DNA of 64,000 nt from contig JARCOQ010000009.1 in the NCBI GenBank assembly GCA_029207755.1, positions 31,208,914 to 31,272,913 of the forward strand, read 5' to 3'. The first letter of the stretch is position 1. The number at the start of each line of letters is the position of its first letter. Both the position numbers and the translations under genes were made by a program. The DNA is from Chamaea fasciata (lineage: Eukaryota; Chordata; Aves; Passeriformes; Sylviidae). This document shows, in pieces, positions 1-11,646 of the stretch. Under the pieces are notes generated by a model. The model was not told the DNA's origin. It was given only the letters and a program-made list of their open reading frames with translations, and did no database searches.

Positions 1-272
1 AAGCCGCTGCAAGTTGTCACTTACAGCAAAATGTTCTGTTGTGGTGAGGTCTGTGGAATTTAAACAGAAAGAAGGGTGGAAGCATTGGCCACTTTGCAGG
101 AGTTGTGAGCACAGAAATGAGGGTAAGAAAAGGGTAAAATACTCAGGGAGAATTAATCTAAATAATCACAGGGCCGAGTGGATCCACATTTTGGATGCAG
201 GCAGCTACAGGACACAGGTCTGTGCTCATGAGTTACAGATCCTCTGAGAGAATGGGAAAAGAATTTTCCTTC

Positions 273-489
273 CTTGGACTTCAGGAGGAACTTCTCCATG
301 GAAAGGGTGCTGAGGCCTTGGCAGGGGCTGCCCAGGGAGGTTTGGAGTGCCCATGGCTGGAGGTGACCAAGGAAGGGCTGGAGGTGGCACTCAGTGCTCT
401 GGGCTGGGGACAAGGTGGGCATTGGGCACAGCTGGGACTCCATGGGCTGGGAGGGATTTTCCAACCTGAAGGATTCTATAATTCCATAA
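273..489 (+). mobile_element. CR1 LINE 3' fragment
   Basis: This is a 5'-truncated CR1 non-LTR retrotransposon, read in sense. It shows the block GGAGGTGGCACTCAGTGCTC and ends with a TTTTCCAACCTGAAGGATTC tail plus a degenerate octamer repeat. The same subfamily recurs at 47938-48398 (minus) and 51988-52444 (plus), and the alignment to those copies sets the left limit. The open frames across it are not genes; CR1 3' regions are GC-rich and poor in stops. There is no intact ORF2, so it is a dead copy. Confidence 0.85.
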
Positions 490-3400
490 TTATTTTCTCT
501 TGTGTCTTCCCAGACACCAACTCTTGTCCTCAGCAGCTGCTGTTGGAAGCTCCTGACTGCCTTTGTCCTCTCAGCTCCTTGGCTGCTCCTCTGCCTGTCC
601 CCGTGCACTGAGATGTGCCAGGGGTGATCAGCTCTCAAATTCTGGTGGTACTTTACGTTGCCTCAAGCCTAGTTTGCATTCCTGGACTTCCTACAGGCAC
701 TTGGGATTTCACTGCTCTTACCCAGATTGTGACCATCCCAATATTTGGGGAGAAATGTCTGGGGGTTTTACTGCTGCACTAACAGAGCCAAGTTTTCCGA
801 GGGCAGATGTTGAGAGGTTGATAATTTAGGTGTCAGCATCAGCCTGAAAGGCTCTGCCAAGAACACATCAGCTTTAAGTCAGAGCAGGACAAAATGTGTA
901 GAATCTGTTAATTGCAGGCTGTTGGATTTTTGGATCAGAACTGACTTTTACAGAGAAGAGAGTTGGGTCTGATTTTACTCTCATTTTCCCCAAGTAATTG
1001 TGGCAGTCAGGATATGTTTCCCACAAACACATGGCTCTTCCCATTAATTCTACCCACAGATGGTTTTGCTGTGTAACTCCCTCCTTGCACGCCTTTATGT
1101 GGTGACAGGGTGGTATAAATCCTAATGTTCTCCTTATAAGGTACAACAGAGGTGGATTAAAAGCAGTTCCTCTTCGCTGAGCACTCAGCTCATGGAATTC
1201 TTCTGCCTTCACATGAGTAAAGACTGTCCAGAAACACAGAAAAGGACATTGCTGCCCACCCAGACAGGCACCAACAGATCCCTCAGGATGATGTCAAGTG
1301 TCTACACCTTCATTTATCCCTTCCTTGACATACCCTTGAATAGGATTTACAACAGACAGAGCCCTAAGTACACATAAATGTATTTATGAAATGAAATGTA
1401 GTAGGGAAGTACAGTTCTCCTTAATTCCTGACCTCTTGGAACTGTGATTACTTCCTGAGCCTGTGTTTAGGATGAGAATAGTGAGCTGCCCTGCTCCAGC
1501 AGTGCCTGGCTCACTTGGCTGTCAATGCATAGTTTTGTTTGGGTGTGTAAGTGCTGCTTAAGGCAGCAATTAATGCACAAACCCGCAGCTTTCCACATCT
1601 CAGCTGAGGTTATTCAGGCTGGGGAGCAGAGGATCTGGAGGGAAGGGCTGGTGGCCCTGGGATGGGCAGGAATAGCAGAAGCCTGAGCGGGGTGGGAAAG
1701 GTGGGTACAGGGACATTGGCTTGTGCCCTCTGTTCTCAGCAGCCAGAAATAAAAACCTCCCAGCTCTGGAGCTGACCCATAATGGTATTAGATCTGAATC
1801 ACCTCTTTCTCTTTCATCACCATTTGAAAGCTCTGTGATCAGCTGCTCAAAAATGCTCCTGGATTGTTTACCCTGATGGAGACCAAGATAATCCTCAGGC
1901 TACTCCAACCACTCAGGTACTCTCAGAGCCCAGTATTGGCTGAATTGATTTGTGTGGAATCAAATAGAGTTTTTTGTTTTGTTTTGTTTTAATCTAATGG
2001 GAGCAGATTTCTAGCCAGGTTGATTTTCTCACAAATCAGCTTTTCTGTTCCCTGGTTTAGTCTCTCCTTCACATGGCTTCCATGAAGGCAGCACTCCCTG
2101 GTGTCTCTTCCCCTCAGATCAGAGCCTTGGCTGCGATTCCCAAAGGAAATTGCCCCTCTTCACTTGCAGCAGTGGAAACTTTTAAGGCCACTAACAATTC
2201 AGATTTCCAAACTGGAATAGAGTATTTCTTGGAATTTGGGAACCTTGTTCTCTCCTCTGGGAGCAATTATATTAAAGCCAGCAAAAAGAAACAATTAAGT
2301 AGAGGTTGATGTAACTCACCCAGCCCAAGGCTCATGGGCAGATCTCTTCCTCTTAACCTTGGAGGACATCCCCAGACCCCAGGGGAAGAACCTTCCCACA
2401 CTCCAAGGGGAACAGCCTGCCCATTTGCAAGTGAGAATGGAGTTTAGTAGCTTAAAGGGGTTCACTGCCAGTCCTATATCCCCAGGTCAGTTTAGCAGCT
2501 TCTCTGCCAAGTCTTGGCCTCACTCTCAGGACATTAAGTCAGGTTTAGTCGCCAGACTGCATTTAGCATCATCCACACCAAAACCAGCACATGCTCCCAC
2601 TGACAGCTTGCAAACAGAACAGTGTCCCGGTTCCTTGACCACATTCCAAGGGCAGAGAAGAGTATCCTGCTCCACTGCCCTTGGCCCAGCTATCTGCAGA
2701 GCCCCCAGGAGCTGCTGGACACCTGCGCCCAGCAGAGCCCAGGCGGCCTCGCTGCCTCACAGCATCAGAGCCGCTTCCTGCTCATCAGCAAGGTGACATT
2801 CCAGCTCCTGTGGAGCTCAGAAATAAATCCATCTGGATTTTGGCCAGTCTGGGGATTGTACCTGTGCCTTGCTCCTAATCCTTGTTCCAGCAGCAGCAGC
2901 TCTGGAGGGGCTGGGGAGAGAATGAAGGACAGCGGGATGAAATGGCTGAGGTTGTCTTGGATTATTTCATCTCTAGGATGAAAATACCACAAATGTTCCC
3001 AGATCCATAATTTATTCAGACAATTCATTCTGAAACCCTTTTTTTTTTTCAGGTTCAGGCCAACATCAGATGGGAAAGTGCTGAAATCCCTGGCTGTGCT
3101 GAGCTCAGGAGCTCTGCATTTCAGTTTGGGGCTGGATATTTTTATAACTCTTCCAAGCTACTCCTCCAAATGGCTGTGAGATGGAGCAGGTATCTTAGGA
3201 GGGATTCAGGCATCTGCTGCTGTGCTTCTGTCCCTTGATTTGGAAGTGCCAGGGTGTCCTGCCCCCAGATCACCCGGATACACACTGATAACTCCAGGTC
3301 ATCCCCAGGGGGCAACATAACCTTAGAAGTGTGATGTGGTAGAAATTGGTGTTCTCCACTAACAGTTACTGTTTTTTAATTAACGTTCTAGAAACAGCCC

Positions 3401-3639
3401 AGAGCATTCAGAAATTCCAGAATGCACTTTCAAGGTATAAATCAGACATAAGAATTTCCTTACATGACCTGAAAAAAAAAAAAAAAAAAAAAGATTCTGA
3501 GCAACCATTCCTTGTTATGTGCTATTAAAATGAAAGGTGTTGTCAGTAACATGCTCTGGGTCCTGCTCTTTTACAAAGTGCTGGAGGAGCAAAGAAAACA
3601 AAGGCCAAATGTTTCTCAAGCACTGTTCTGCTGCTGCTG
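490..3639. other. Unannotated non-coding stretch
   Basis: I see no recognisable exon, CR1 or LTR here. Small items are a T run near 3039-3049 and an A run of about 21 bases at 3472-3492. Open frames are short, overlap on both strands and lack recognisable domains. It is probably intergenic or intronic. Confidence 0.5.
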
Positions 3640-3770
3640 GAAGGGACCTTTAAAGCCCATCTCATTCCCACCCCTGCCAAGGGCAGGGACACCTTCCATT
3701 ATACTAGGTTGCTCCAAGCCCCATCCAGCCTGGCCTTGGACACTTCCAGGGTTGGGGAATCCTCATGTAT
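3640..3770 (-). mobile_element. CR1 LINE 3' fragment (left arm)
   Basis: On the minus strand this reads as the CR1 segment from CTGGAAGTGTCCAAGGCCAG through the AAGGTCCCTTCCA block. The terminal CCAAACC plus octamer tail is missing. Its right-arm partner at 4707-4858 keeps the tail, so the left copy has lost or never had its 3' end. Confidence 0.85.
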
Positions 3771-4066
3771 CTGGGCAAGTTTTCCAACCTTCTCCAGTTT
3801 CCCAGCAGCACAAAGAGAATTCTGCACTCAGCCTGCACTCAGGCTCTGAAGGAAATTCAAAGACACTGAAAGGCTGGGCAGAAAATTATTCTTGGTGTTG
3901 CAGGAGAGTAGCAAGAAAGTCAGACTCCCTCAGAGCTTGATGATTTTGGGGAACCAACAGCCCTGGAAAGATTGTGGGGAGTGAAGAACCCTGAGGCTCT
4001 GCTGGAAATGCACCCAGGGAGGTGAGCTGGAGGATCTGGCTTGCAGAGGAGCCACAGCAGGAACAG
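3640..4066 (+). repeat. Left arm of large imperfect inverted repeat
   Basis: Reverse-complementing 4417-4835 gives a sequence that aligns with this interval over about 425 bases. By eye it is about 80% identical, with small indels. Shared blocks include GAGAATTCTGCACTCAGCC, GAAGGAAATTCAAAGACACT and GAGGTGAGCTGGA-type strings in the same order. The outermost part (about 3640-3770) is a minus-strand CR1 tail; the inner part is not CR1. The spacer is about 350 bases (4067-4416). Confidence 0.8.
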
Positions 4067-4416
4067 ATAGTGAAGGCTCACCCAACTGAGGACACAAGGA
4101 CAGATTGTTGGGATCAGAAGAAGAGTAAAGTGGAATTAAGGCACTGTCTGAGTAGAAATGAGAGGAGTGCATCTCTGGAATGAGCAGGGGCTGGCTCGTT
4201 CTGCAGGAACAGATGGTTGGGGGTGTCGGGAGTCCAGGGTGAGGCACTAACAGGGGACACTGGGATGTCTCCTCTGCCCCACCATGTGCAGAGCAGGGCT
4301 TCCCCAGCACTGCCTCACATCCAGATAAACCCAGGATCGTGACCAGAAGGGAATGGACTGACAGGAACAGGGACTGGCAAGTGGAGCAGTGGCAGCCTGA
4401 GTTCATCCCAGGTCTG
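4067..4416. other. Spacer of the inverted repeat
   Basis: This is the single-copy DNA between the two arms. Nothing in it resembles a gene or known repeat. Open frames run through it on both strands, but without a supportable start or domain. Confidence 0.5.
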
Positions 4417-4835
4417 GTCCTGCCTGTGGCTCCTTGGCAGCCAAGATTCTCCAGCTCACCTTCCTGCACTTCCAGCAGTGTCTCAGGGCTGGTTTTGCCC
4501 CAGAATCTTCCCAGGGCTGTTCCAAAATCTTTCCACAGAAGCCTCTGCGGGAGTCTGTTTGACTTCCTGCAATATCAAGAATAATATTCTCCCCAGTCAC
4601 CAGTGTCTTTGAATTTCCTTCAGAGCCTGGAAGGCTGAGTGCAGAATTCTCTTTTTGCTGCTGGGAAACTGGGGAAAATTGAGAGCCTCACTCAGAGAGG
4701 TGTGAATTCCTCAACCCTGGCAGTGTCCAAGGCCAGGCTGGATGGGGCATGGAGCAACCCGGGATAGTGGAAGGTGTCCCTGCCCATGGCAGGGGGTGGC
4801 ACTGGATGGGCTTTAAGGTCTCTTCCAACCCTAAT
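4417..4835 (-). repeat. Right arm of large imperfect inverted repeat
   Basis: This is the inverted partner of 3640-4066. Besides the CR1-derived outer end, about 280 bases of non-CR1 sequence match, from TTTCCCAGCAGC inward to GAGCCACAG. The match therefore cannot be explained by two independent CR1 insertions alone. Inversion duplication, or two opposite insertions of one composite repeat, would fit. Confidence 0.8.
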
Positions 4836-4858
4836 CACTTTGGGATTCTGTGATTCTA
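4707..4858 (+). mobile_element. CR1 LINE 3' end (right arm)
   Basis: Sense CR1 tail with AGTGTCCAAGGCCAGGCTGG, CCCATGGCAGGGGGTGGCAC, GGTCTCTTCCAACC and the terminal GATTCTGTGATTCTATGA repeat. The diagnostic 3' end is present; the 5' side joins the non-CR1 part of the inverted-repeat arm. Confidence 0.93.
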
Positions 4859-4861
4859 TGA

Positions 4862-5913
4862 AGAGAAGATGTTCAGAGAATTGCAATAGCAAAAGGATTT
4901 TCCTGCACTTGATTTTGCTTTCCCAGAGGAATGGTGCTGAAATGCACACAGCACTGTCTGCTGCAGACAAATCAAGGGCCAGGGATGGGAGAGACAAGGA
5001 CCAAGGTACAGGACACTTTTTCTCTGTCCCTTGCTGTGTGATTTGGCAGCTGAGGCACAAAATACTCCTTCACTGGGGTCTTCCCCCCTTCCCTCCTGAG
5101 TACTGGAATCTTGAGTTTAAGCAAAGAAATAGCAAAAAGATTTTTAAGGAGAAGCTTGAAAAAGGAATGGGCAAAATTCAGAGCTCTGTGGTGGTTATCA
5201 CCCTTCACATATTATTTTGTGGTGCTGCTTAGAGTTTATAAACTCAGTGTGAATAAACAGGAGAGTCCCTGCAGGTGGATGAGCCAGGGAGGATGGGATA
5301 AAAGGGATAAAAGAGCTGAGCCAGCTTGCTGTTCCCTGTCCCTTGTGCCACCTCTTGTTCTGCTCTCCTGCGGAGTCCTAGCATTACAACTATCCTCACA
5401 TCCATTTCTCCAGCAAAGTCAAAAGGAATTTAAACCTGAATATACTTGGAGGTGAATCCTAAGGAATCTTAAATCATTCAGATTTTGCAGGCAGAAGGAT
5501 CTGAAAGAAGCTCAAGTGCCATTGGCTTGATCTGTCATCAAATCAGAGTCTGGGAAGTTTTCTTTGGATGAAGCTGGAAAAGCCATTGCCGTGAGGGGGG
5601 ATCAGAGGCAGCAGCATGAGATGGGGACTTTGGCTGTTGGCTCCATGTTCATTGCTGGGTTTGGGCTGTTGGATGTGTTTAGCTGCTTTAATTACCAGGA
5701 TAAACAAAGCCATGGAATAATGAACCTATCCTTAGAGGTTGATTAGGGAATAATCGTTGTCAGATTTTTCAGTGCAATGAGGCAGTGACATTGTGGCATT
5801 ATAAATGGTCTGTTCAGCATTTGAAAAAAATCTGCCTGGAACAGGGCTGGGAGGTGGCACCAGACACCAACCCTGGGATGGGGCCAGCTGCTTGAGCAGA
5901 GGAATGACTTAAA
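4862..5913. other. Unannotated non-coding stretch
   Basis: No repeat or gene is recognisable. Short overlapping open frames on both strands lack domains and convincing splice signals. Confidence 0.45.
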
Positions 5914-6186
5914 ACCATGGAATTCTGGAATGGTTTGGGTGGGAAGGGATTTCAAAGCTCATCCAGTGTCACCCCTGCCATGTCCCAGGCTGCTCCAAGC
6001 CCCAATGTCCAACCTGGCCTTGGACACTTCCAGGGATGCAGGGGCAGCCACAGCTGCTCTGGGCACCCTGTGCCAGGGCCTCCTCACCCTCACAGGGAAA
6101 AACTTCTTCCCAATATCTCACCTGAATTTCCCCTCTTTCAGTTTGATCCCATTCCTCCTTGTCCTGTCTCTGCAGCGCCCCGGGAA
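5914..6186 (-). mobile_element. CR1 LINE 3' fragment
   Basis: Minus-strand CR1, about 270 bases. The reverse complement runs from GGGATCAAACTGAAAGAGG through the CACAGGGTGCCCAGAGCAGC block to CCACCCAAACCATTCCAG. It matches the 7895-8255 copy closely, including the AGGTGAGATATTGGG region, and is 5'-truncated. Confidence 0.93.
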
Positions 6187-7894
6187 GATTAAAACAATTT
6201 AAAAGGTTAAATAACCTATTTTGTGCAGGAGCATAGAAGACTTGGCCAAAAAGAAGGAAAAATAAAGGATCTTGTAGTTCTACAAACAAACAGATACATT
6301 CTGAACAGTCCTTGGAGTGAAACTTCTGCGTCCATCAATTTACTAAAGAAGTCAAAAGGCTGTGACTGTGATTCTGCACTGCACAATTCACTGGCAGGAG
6401 AATTTAATATGTATTCAGCCTATTCATTTTTGCACCTGTGAGCCACAAAAGTGTGTGGTTTGTGACGACTATGAAAGCACCTCTCCTTCTCTCCCCGGGA
6501 GAACATTTGTCTCAGTAATTATTACAAGGCAGGCAGGAGTTTTAGAGGGCAACTTTCAATTTATTTCTTTTTTTCTTAGTTGTTTTTTTGCGTTGTTTGC
6601 ATTCCTTTAAAACAAGGGGTGGGGGGTAAACTGCTGAATGCAGCACAACCAGTAATGAGAGACGTAGTAAAAGATTTTGTGGAATAATTTTTCCAAATAT
6701 TTTTCTCAGGGTTAGATAGGATTTGGGCTATATTTTAACTAATTAAACAACCTCATCTCCCCCAGCCCTCCCTGCTCTAAAAGCCTGGCTATTTTAATCC
6801 AACTAGTGGAAGTCATATTGGAAAATGAGAATTAAAAAAAATAAAATTTAGTGTTTTCTCTTTTAGGTGTAGACATGGGGATTCCTCCCTAATCTCATCT
6901 TTGAAATTGTATCGTGGTGCCAGGAACCTTTCATAGTCAAGTAACACTTCACTGCTTCATCTTCCATTGTCTGCCTCTTGCTGAGACCAGAGTTTGGGCC
7001 TGCACCAAGTAAGGTTCTTATTCTGGGGCTCAGTATGAATGAAAGAAGTGCTAAGAGTCAGAGCTACCAAACCCTTCCACTAAGAGAACCCTTAAGTGCT
7101 TTTGTTGATATTTAATTTGATAAATAAAGCCCAAGGCTTACCCACTCTCATGCTCAATGCAGCTCCAACATCGCTCATAAACTCTTTTCTTTTGGTAAAT
7201 AAGTCACTGCTGCTGATATTAGTTAATCTTGCCTCTATAAAGTTGGGTTTGGGGTTTTTTTTTTTAGTTATGAAACAAGACATCAAAGAGGCACGAATCA
7301 GAGTTTTCCTTCCTCAGAGAATAAATACCAAATTTCTCTTTGAAGTGGAATCAAAGCCAGGGAGTCTGCAGCTGATTTGAGAACCAAGACAGGTATCCTT
7401 TAAGAGAGGCAAATCCCAGGTTTGGTGGTGACACAGACATCTTTTTTTAAATACTTGTGTTCTTTGCGATTTTTCCCCTGACTTAAGGCAGTTTTAGTCA
7501 CCAAGAGTCTGCAGCTCATGGATTTCTGTGTTTACATTGCAAAGGAAATGCAAGCAGAGCAAGGAAAGATTGGATCTGTTCCACCACATCATTTTTAGGA
7601 CACAAAGGAAAAAAAAAATAGAAATAATCAAACTCAAGGCTTCTAAAAATACCTTGAGAAGTGTTTGAGCCACCCAGAAGCTTCACTTTGGATTTGAAGG
7701 AAAAGGAGGTACCAGGAAAATCCATCTTATTTCACTACTTGAGGGACTGGCAGCTTGGTGCTGGTTTGGTGAATGGAACTGAGCACTAATGAGTGATCAA
7801 AAATATTGTGACACATCTGCTTATAATTCTGAATACTGAAAAAGAGATTCATATTTCTTTGAGGGTTTCCCAAATCTTTGCCTTAGCAATGCTA
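6187..7894. other. Unannotated AT-rich stretch
   Basis: AT-rich DNA with short T and A runs and no recognisable gene or interspersed repeat. The frames around 7092-7380 are shadows of one another on opposite strands, with no recognisable domain. Confidence 0.45.
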
Positions 7895-8255
7895 TTTCAT
7901 AGACTCAGTCCCAGCATGGTTCAGGTTGGGAGAGACCTTAAAGCCCATCCAGTGCCACCCCTGCCCTGGGCAGGGACACCTTCCACTGTCCCAGGCTGCT
8001 CCAAGCCCCCAAGTCCAACCTGACCTTGGACACTGCCAGGGATCCAGGGGCAGCCACAGCTGCTCTGGGCACCCTGTGCCAGGGCCTGCCCCACCCTCAC
8101 AGGGAGGAATTTCTCCCCAATATCTCACCTAAATTTCCCCTCTTTCAGTTTGATCCCATTCCTCCTTGTCCTGGCCCTCCAGCTCCTGATGAAAAGTTCC
8201 TCTCTGGCTTCCCCACTTGGAATACTGGCAGGATTCCTTTCAGGTACTAGAAGGA
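7895..8255 (-). mobile_element. CR1 LINE 3' fragment
   Basis: Minus-strand CR1 that extends further 5' than the 5914 copy. It includes the CTGATGAAAAGTTCCTCTC and TTCAGGTACTAGAAGG blocks (plus-strand reading) upstream of the usual 3' tail. A few bases of non-consensus sequence lie near 8215-8235. It is non-coding and 5'-truncated. Confidence 0.92.
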
Positions 8256-9510
8256 AATTTAATCCCAAACTCTCCAGATGCAAAAGAGAAAGATAAACTC
8301 TTCTTTTTTTCCCTGTTAGTTGGCATCCTTGAAACTGCATTGGCTTCCTGCTGCCTTATTGCCATGGTTGGGTTTATATTTCTTAGTGTTTTGGTGGGTT
8401 TTATGCTTAAAATTTCCCTTCGTGTTCCCAAAGTCCTCCCTCCTTTTAGCCCTAATTTTGGCTGTCAGTCATTGAATGAAGATGAAATCGAGATGCGGGC
8501 TTTCTTGGAGAATTCCAGTAATTTTTTGGCTTGTTATGGCTTATTTTGCCTTTCTTAGGGTTTAAGAGTCATTGTCACCTCTTCTCTATTTTTTTCAAAA
8601 ACCAGAGGTTTGATAAAACCCTTTCAGAAGTGGGACCCAGGCAGGGAACAGCACTGTGGGAGATGCAGCTTCCCCTCACCTCTCACTTCCCATCTTCCCA
8701 TGTGCCCCTGACCTGTGACAACAAGAATTAGTGTGAGCTGTGGCAAAAGATGGGTGAATTTATGGCAGCAGAGCAAGTCAAGGTAATCAGGAGCACCCCA
8801 CAACCTCTATTTTTCCCCCAAGTGTGTGTCTGCCTCTCCTCAACTCCACAGTGGGATCAGGAAACCTGACAAACACAGCTTTGAATCCCACAGCTCTTCC
8901 TCCCAAGCTTTTTCATAGCTTCCACATCCATCTTTGGACTGTGACTCTCTAGAAAGCAAATAATGATAGTGCTGAGGTTTATTTTTCAGATGTTTGGGCT
9001 ATCAGATGGAGGATTCATTTCTGGAATTCTGTTTATATCAGGATTTTATAGCAGTGCCACGGTTATGTTCAGACTAGGCAGCACTTCTGTACTCTGTTTC
9101 TAGGAAGATACTTAATGGGCAAATGCTGATGCTGATGGATAGAAGATGGACTGATTTTTATTTTGTAAGTAGAACCTCTAATTTATTCAATGCTAAACTT
9201 CTGCTATTTGACAACAACAACAACAACAACAGCAAAAAGAGCACGAGAAGGGTTTTAAAGTCCATTAATGGGGGAGAGGCCCATTTTTGCCACACACGCT
9301 CCCAATTTAGCGCTGCTACTGGGAATGGGAGCAAAAAGTCCTTGCACAGCTGATCCCTCGGAAGAGTGTGGAATAGTGCAAATGATGCCTTAAGTTTCAG
9401 CTTTCATGTTTTTCAGGTTCTGTGCTGACTAGGGGTGCACTTCTGAGCCTCACATTCAGTGTCACTCAGCTCTTCATAGAGTAGGGAGACAAAACAAATC
9501 CTTTTCCTGC
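8256..9510. other. Unannotated stretch with (ACA)n
   Basis: The only regular structure is an (ACA)n trinucleotide run at about 9211-9231. A putative Asn-run frame crosses the microsatellite and is not credible as a gene. Confidence 0.45.
9211..9231. repeat. (ACA)n microsatellite
   Basis: About seven uninterrupted ACA units, ending in an AGC variant. Confidence 0.9.
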
Positions 9511-9823
9511 TGAAGACCAAGGACATCTTTCAGGCCCAAAAGCACAAACAAGGGTGGGCTGAAGGGAGGAACAAGAAGGATGGGACCTCACAGCCTGAAG
9601 CTGTAATTGGACAATTAAACCCCAATATGCAAATGGACCAAAACTTATAGAAGTGTAAGACCTCGTGACCAGTCAGTCATTTTGTGACCATTTTGGTCCA
9701 CCTTGGGTGTAGCCCTGGTCAGGCTCTTGTCCTGCCCAAGGTGTATCCTGGAGGCCTTTCAATAAATCTCTACTTTAGCTCTGTCCAGTCTCTGTTCCAG
9801 GTCAGCCTTTCCAAGGCATCACA
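9511..9823 (+). mobile_element. Probable solo LTR of an avian endogenous retrovirus
   Basis: A 313-bp sequence with LTR architecture and no internal provirus next to it. In order it has a TG start near 9511, an ATGCAAAT octamer at 9627-9634, a TATA-like TTATAGA near 9645, a canonical AATAAA at 9761-9766, and a CATCACA end near 9823. The U5-like block around AGCCCTGGTCAGGCTCTTGT resembles avian ERV LTRs as I remember them. No clear target-site duplication is visible, so the boundaries are approximate. Being solo, it would reflect recombination between two LTRs of an older provirus. Confidence 0.65.
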
Positions 9824-9949
9824 TATTCCAAAGGACTGTTCTAGAGAGTTTGTGACCCTGGAATTGGCTTTACAAATGTATTCTTCTCCCAAAGCTTTCT
9901 TCTTGGAAGTGGATGCACTGATAAGGATGCGGCAAATCGCTGAAGGGTT

Positions 9950-10135
9950 GTGAGAGAGCTCCAGGATCACTGAGTTCAACCATTCCCCCAGCACCACCAT
10001 AACCATGTCCCCAGGGGACACCTGCAGATGCCTCCTGAACAATTCCAGAGAGAGTGACTCCACCACCTTCCCAGGAAACTTACTCCAATGTCTGATCACT
10101 CTTCCAGGGGGAAAAGAAAATATTCTAATATCTAA
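9950..10135 (-). mobile_element. Old CR1 LINE fragment
   Basis: Degenerate minus-strand CR1 of the subfamily whose tail reads GAGTTCAACCATT...AACCATGTCCC (plus-strand reading). It continues through the GACTCCACCACCTTCCCAGG block into AATATTCTAATATCTAATC. It is more diverged than the other copies, consistent with an older insertion. Confidence 0.78.
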
Positions 10136-11466
10136 TCAGAACCACCTCTAGCTAAATATTGAGCACTGAAATAATAGCAAGGGTTATGTTCATTCCAGGG
10201 CTGGTTAGGGTGGGTAATTTCTATTTTAAGGGGAAGAGTCACAGTTTTTAAAGCACCTTTTCTACCTTATTTAAGTGCTATTTTATTTATTTGGAGTGAG
10301 ATTGAAGTCTCTTTTCCAACCAATTGATTTCTGTCGTATGAATATTAATTTTGGAGAAAGACAAAAATATGAATGAGGCACAGACAGATGTCCCAACAAA
10401 TGGGAAAGTGTAGCGAAGAAAACAGGAAACAGTGGAAGGAAAAAATACATTTTGAAGCAGTTAATTAAAATCTGGCTCCAAGGCAGGAGCAGGGTGATGG
10501 ATCACAGTAATCAGCAGAGCAGATCCAATCTATGAATATTCATTCCGAGCGCTCACTCCTGCTGATCTCTTGGCTCCAGAGAAGGTCAGGCCCTCCCTGC
10601 TTTTCTCAAGGAAATTGAGAGAACAGGTGTGCTTAAAGGAGCTGGAGCAGCAGTTGAGATGGAAAACATTTTGCGTTGAAAGGTGGCTGAACTCTTTGCC
10701 CAAGAACAGGCAGATGTTCCAGGGATAATGGGATGCAGCCTGGCACTGGCACAAGATACACGGAGTGTCCAGTTGCAGGATTGCAATGTGCTACCTTTTA
10801 GCTGTGCTTTATTTAACAAAACAGAACAAAGTTAGGCATGAACAGGAGTTGTTTGCACTTATAAGAGCCTTGGGAAGCACTGCTCACAACCACTGGAGAA
10901 AGGAGCCCAGGATCTGGAAAATTCATTGGTGTGCCCTGCTGCTGTGGGCTGGGGACATGGAGCACTTGGGGACACAGGGGACATGGGGCACTTAGGGCCT
11001 GCAGGACACAATACAGTTGTTAAAAGGCAGAAATGGAGAGCTGGAATAACAGTTCTCAGGTCAGGAACTGTTGCCTGTGGATTCCCATGGGATCTTATGA
11101 ATCTCAGAAGTTTGTTGATGCTAAATCTTTTAGGATAGGGGTTGAAGGAGGAGTTTTTGGTCCTGGATGGCTGTGTGAGGAAACACTGTATGCTGTAGTG
11201 TTCAGTGCAGGTCAAACAGTGAAGCACTGCCACCCTGAAATAATCTGAGGATTAAGATGGGTATTTTTGTTTTGGCTAAAAAATATGGCTAAATATTGTA
11301 TGATAGTCAGGAGAGTAAAATTAAAAACGGGAGCCATTGGAAACAGCACAGATTTTGAGGTGGAAAGTGCAGAGGTGCATGTGTGCAGGTGGGTTGCTCC
11401 AAGGGGTTTCTTGGAGACCAGCTGAAGCTGGAGAGCCAGGGCAACAAAGATGATCAGAAGGGTTGA
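10136..11466. other. Unannotated non-coding stretch
   Basis: No repeat family or exon is recognisable. Frames at 10530-11248 overlap antisense to one another and show no domain. Confidence 0.45.
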
Positions 11467-11646
11467 AGGAGAGGAGAGGAGAGGAGAGGAGAGGAGAGGA
11501 GAGGAGAGGAGAGGAGAGGAGAGGAGAGGAGAGGAGAGGAGAGGAGAGGAGAGGAGAGGAGAGGAGAGGAGAGGAGAGGAGAGGAGAGGAGAGGAGAGGA
11601 GAGGAGAGGAGAGGAGAGGAGAGGAGAGGAGAGGAGAGGAGAGGAG
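11467..11646 (+). repeat. (GAGGA)n pentanucleotide microsatellite
   Basis: About 36 perfect tandem GAGGA units over 180 bases, a pure purine strand. It is open in several frames only because the 5-bp unit contains no stop. The resulting Arg/Glu-rich (plus) and Leu/Ser-rich (minus) polypeptides are artefacts. Long mirror-symmetric purine tracts can form triplex (H-) DNA and are highly length-variable. Confidence 0.97.
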
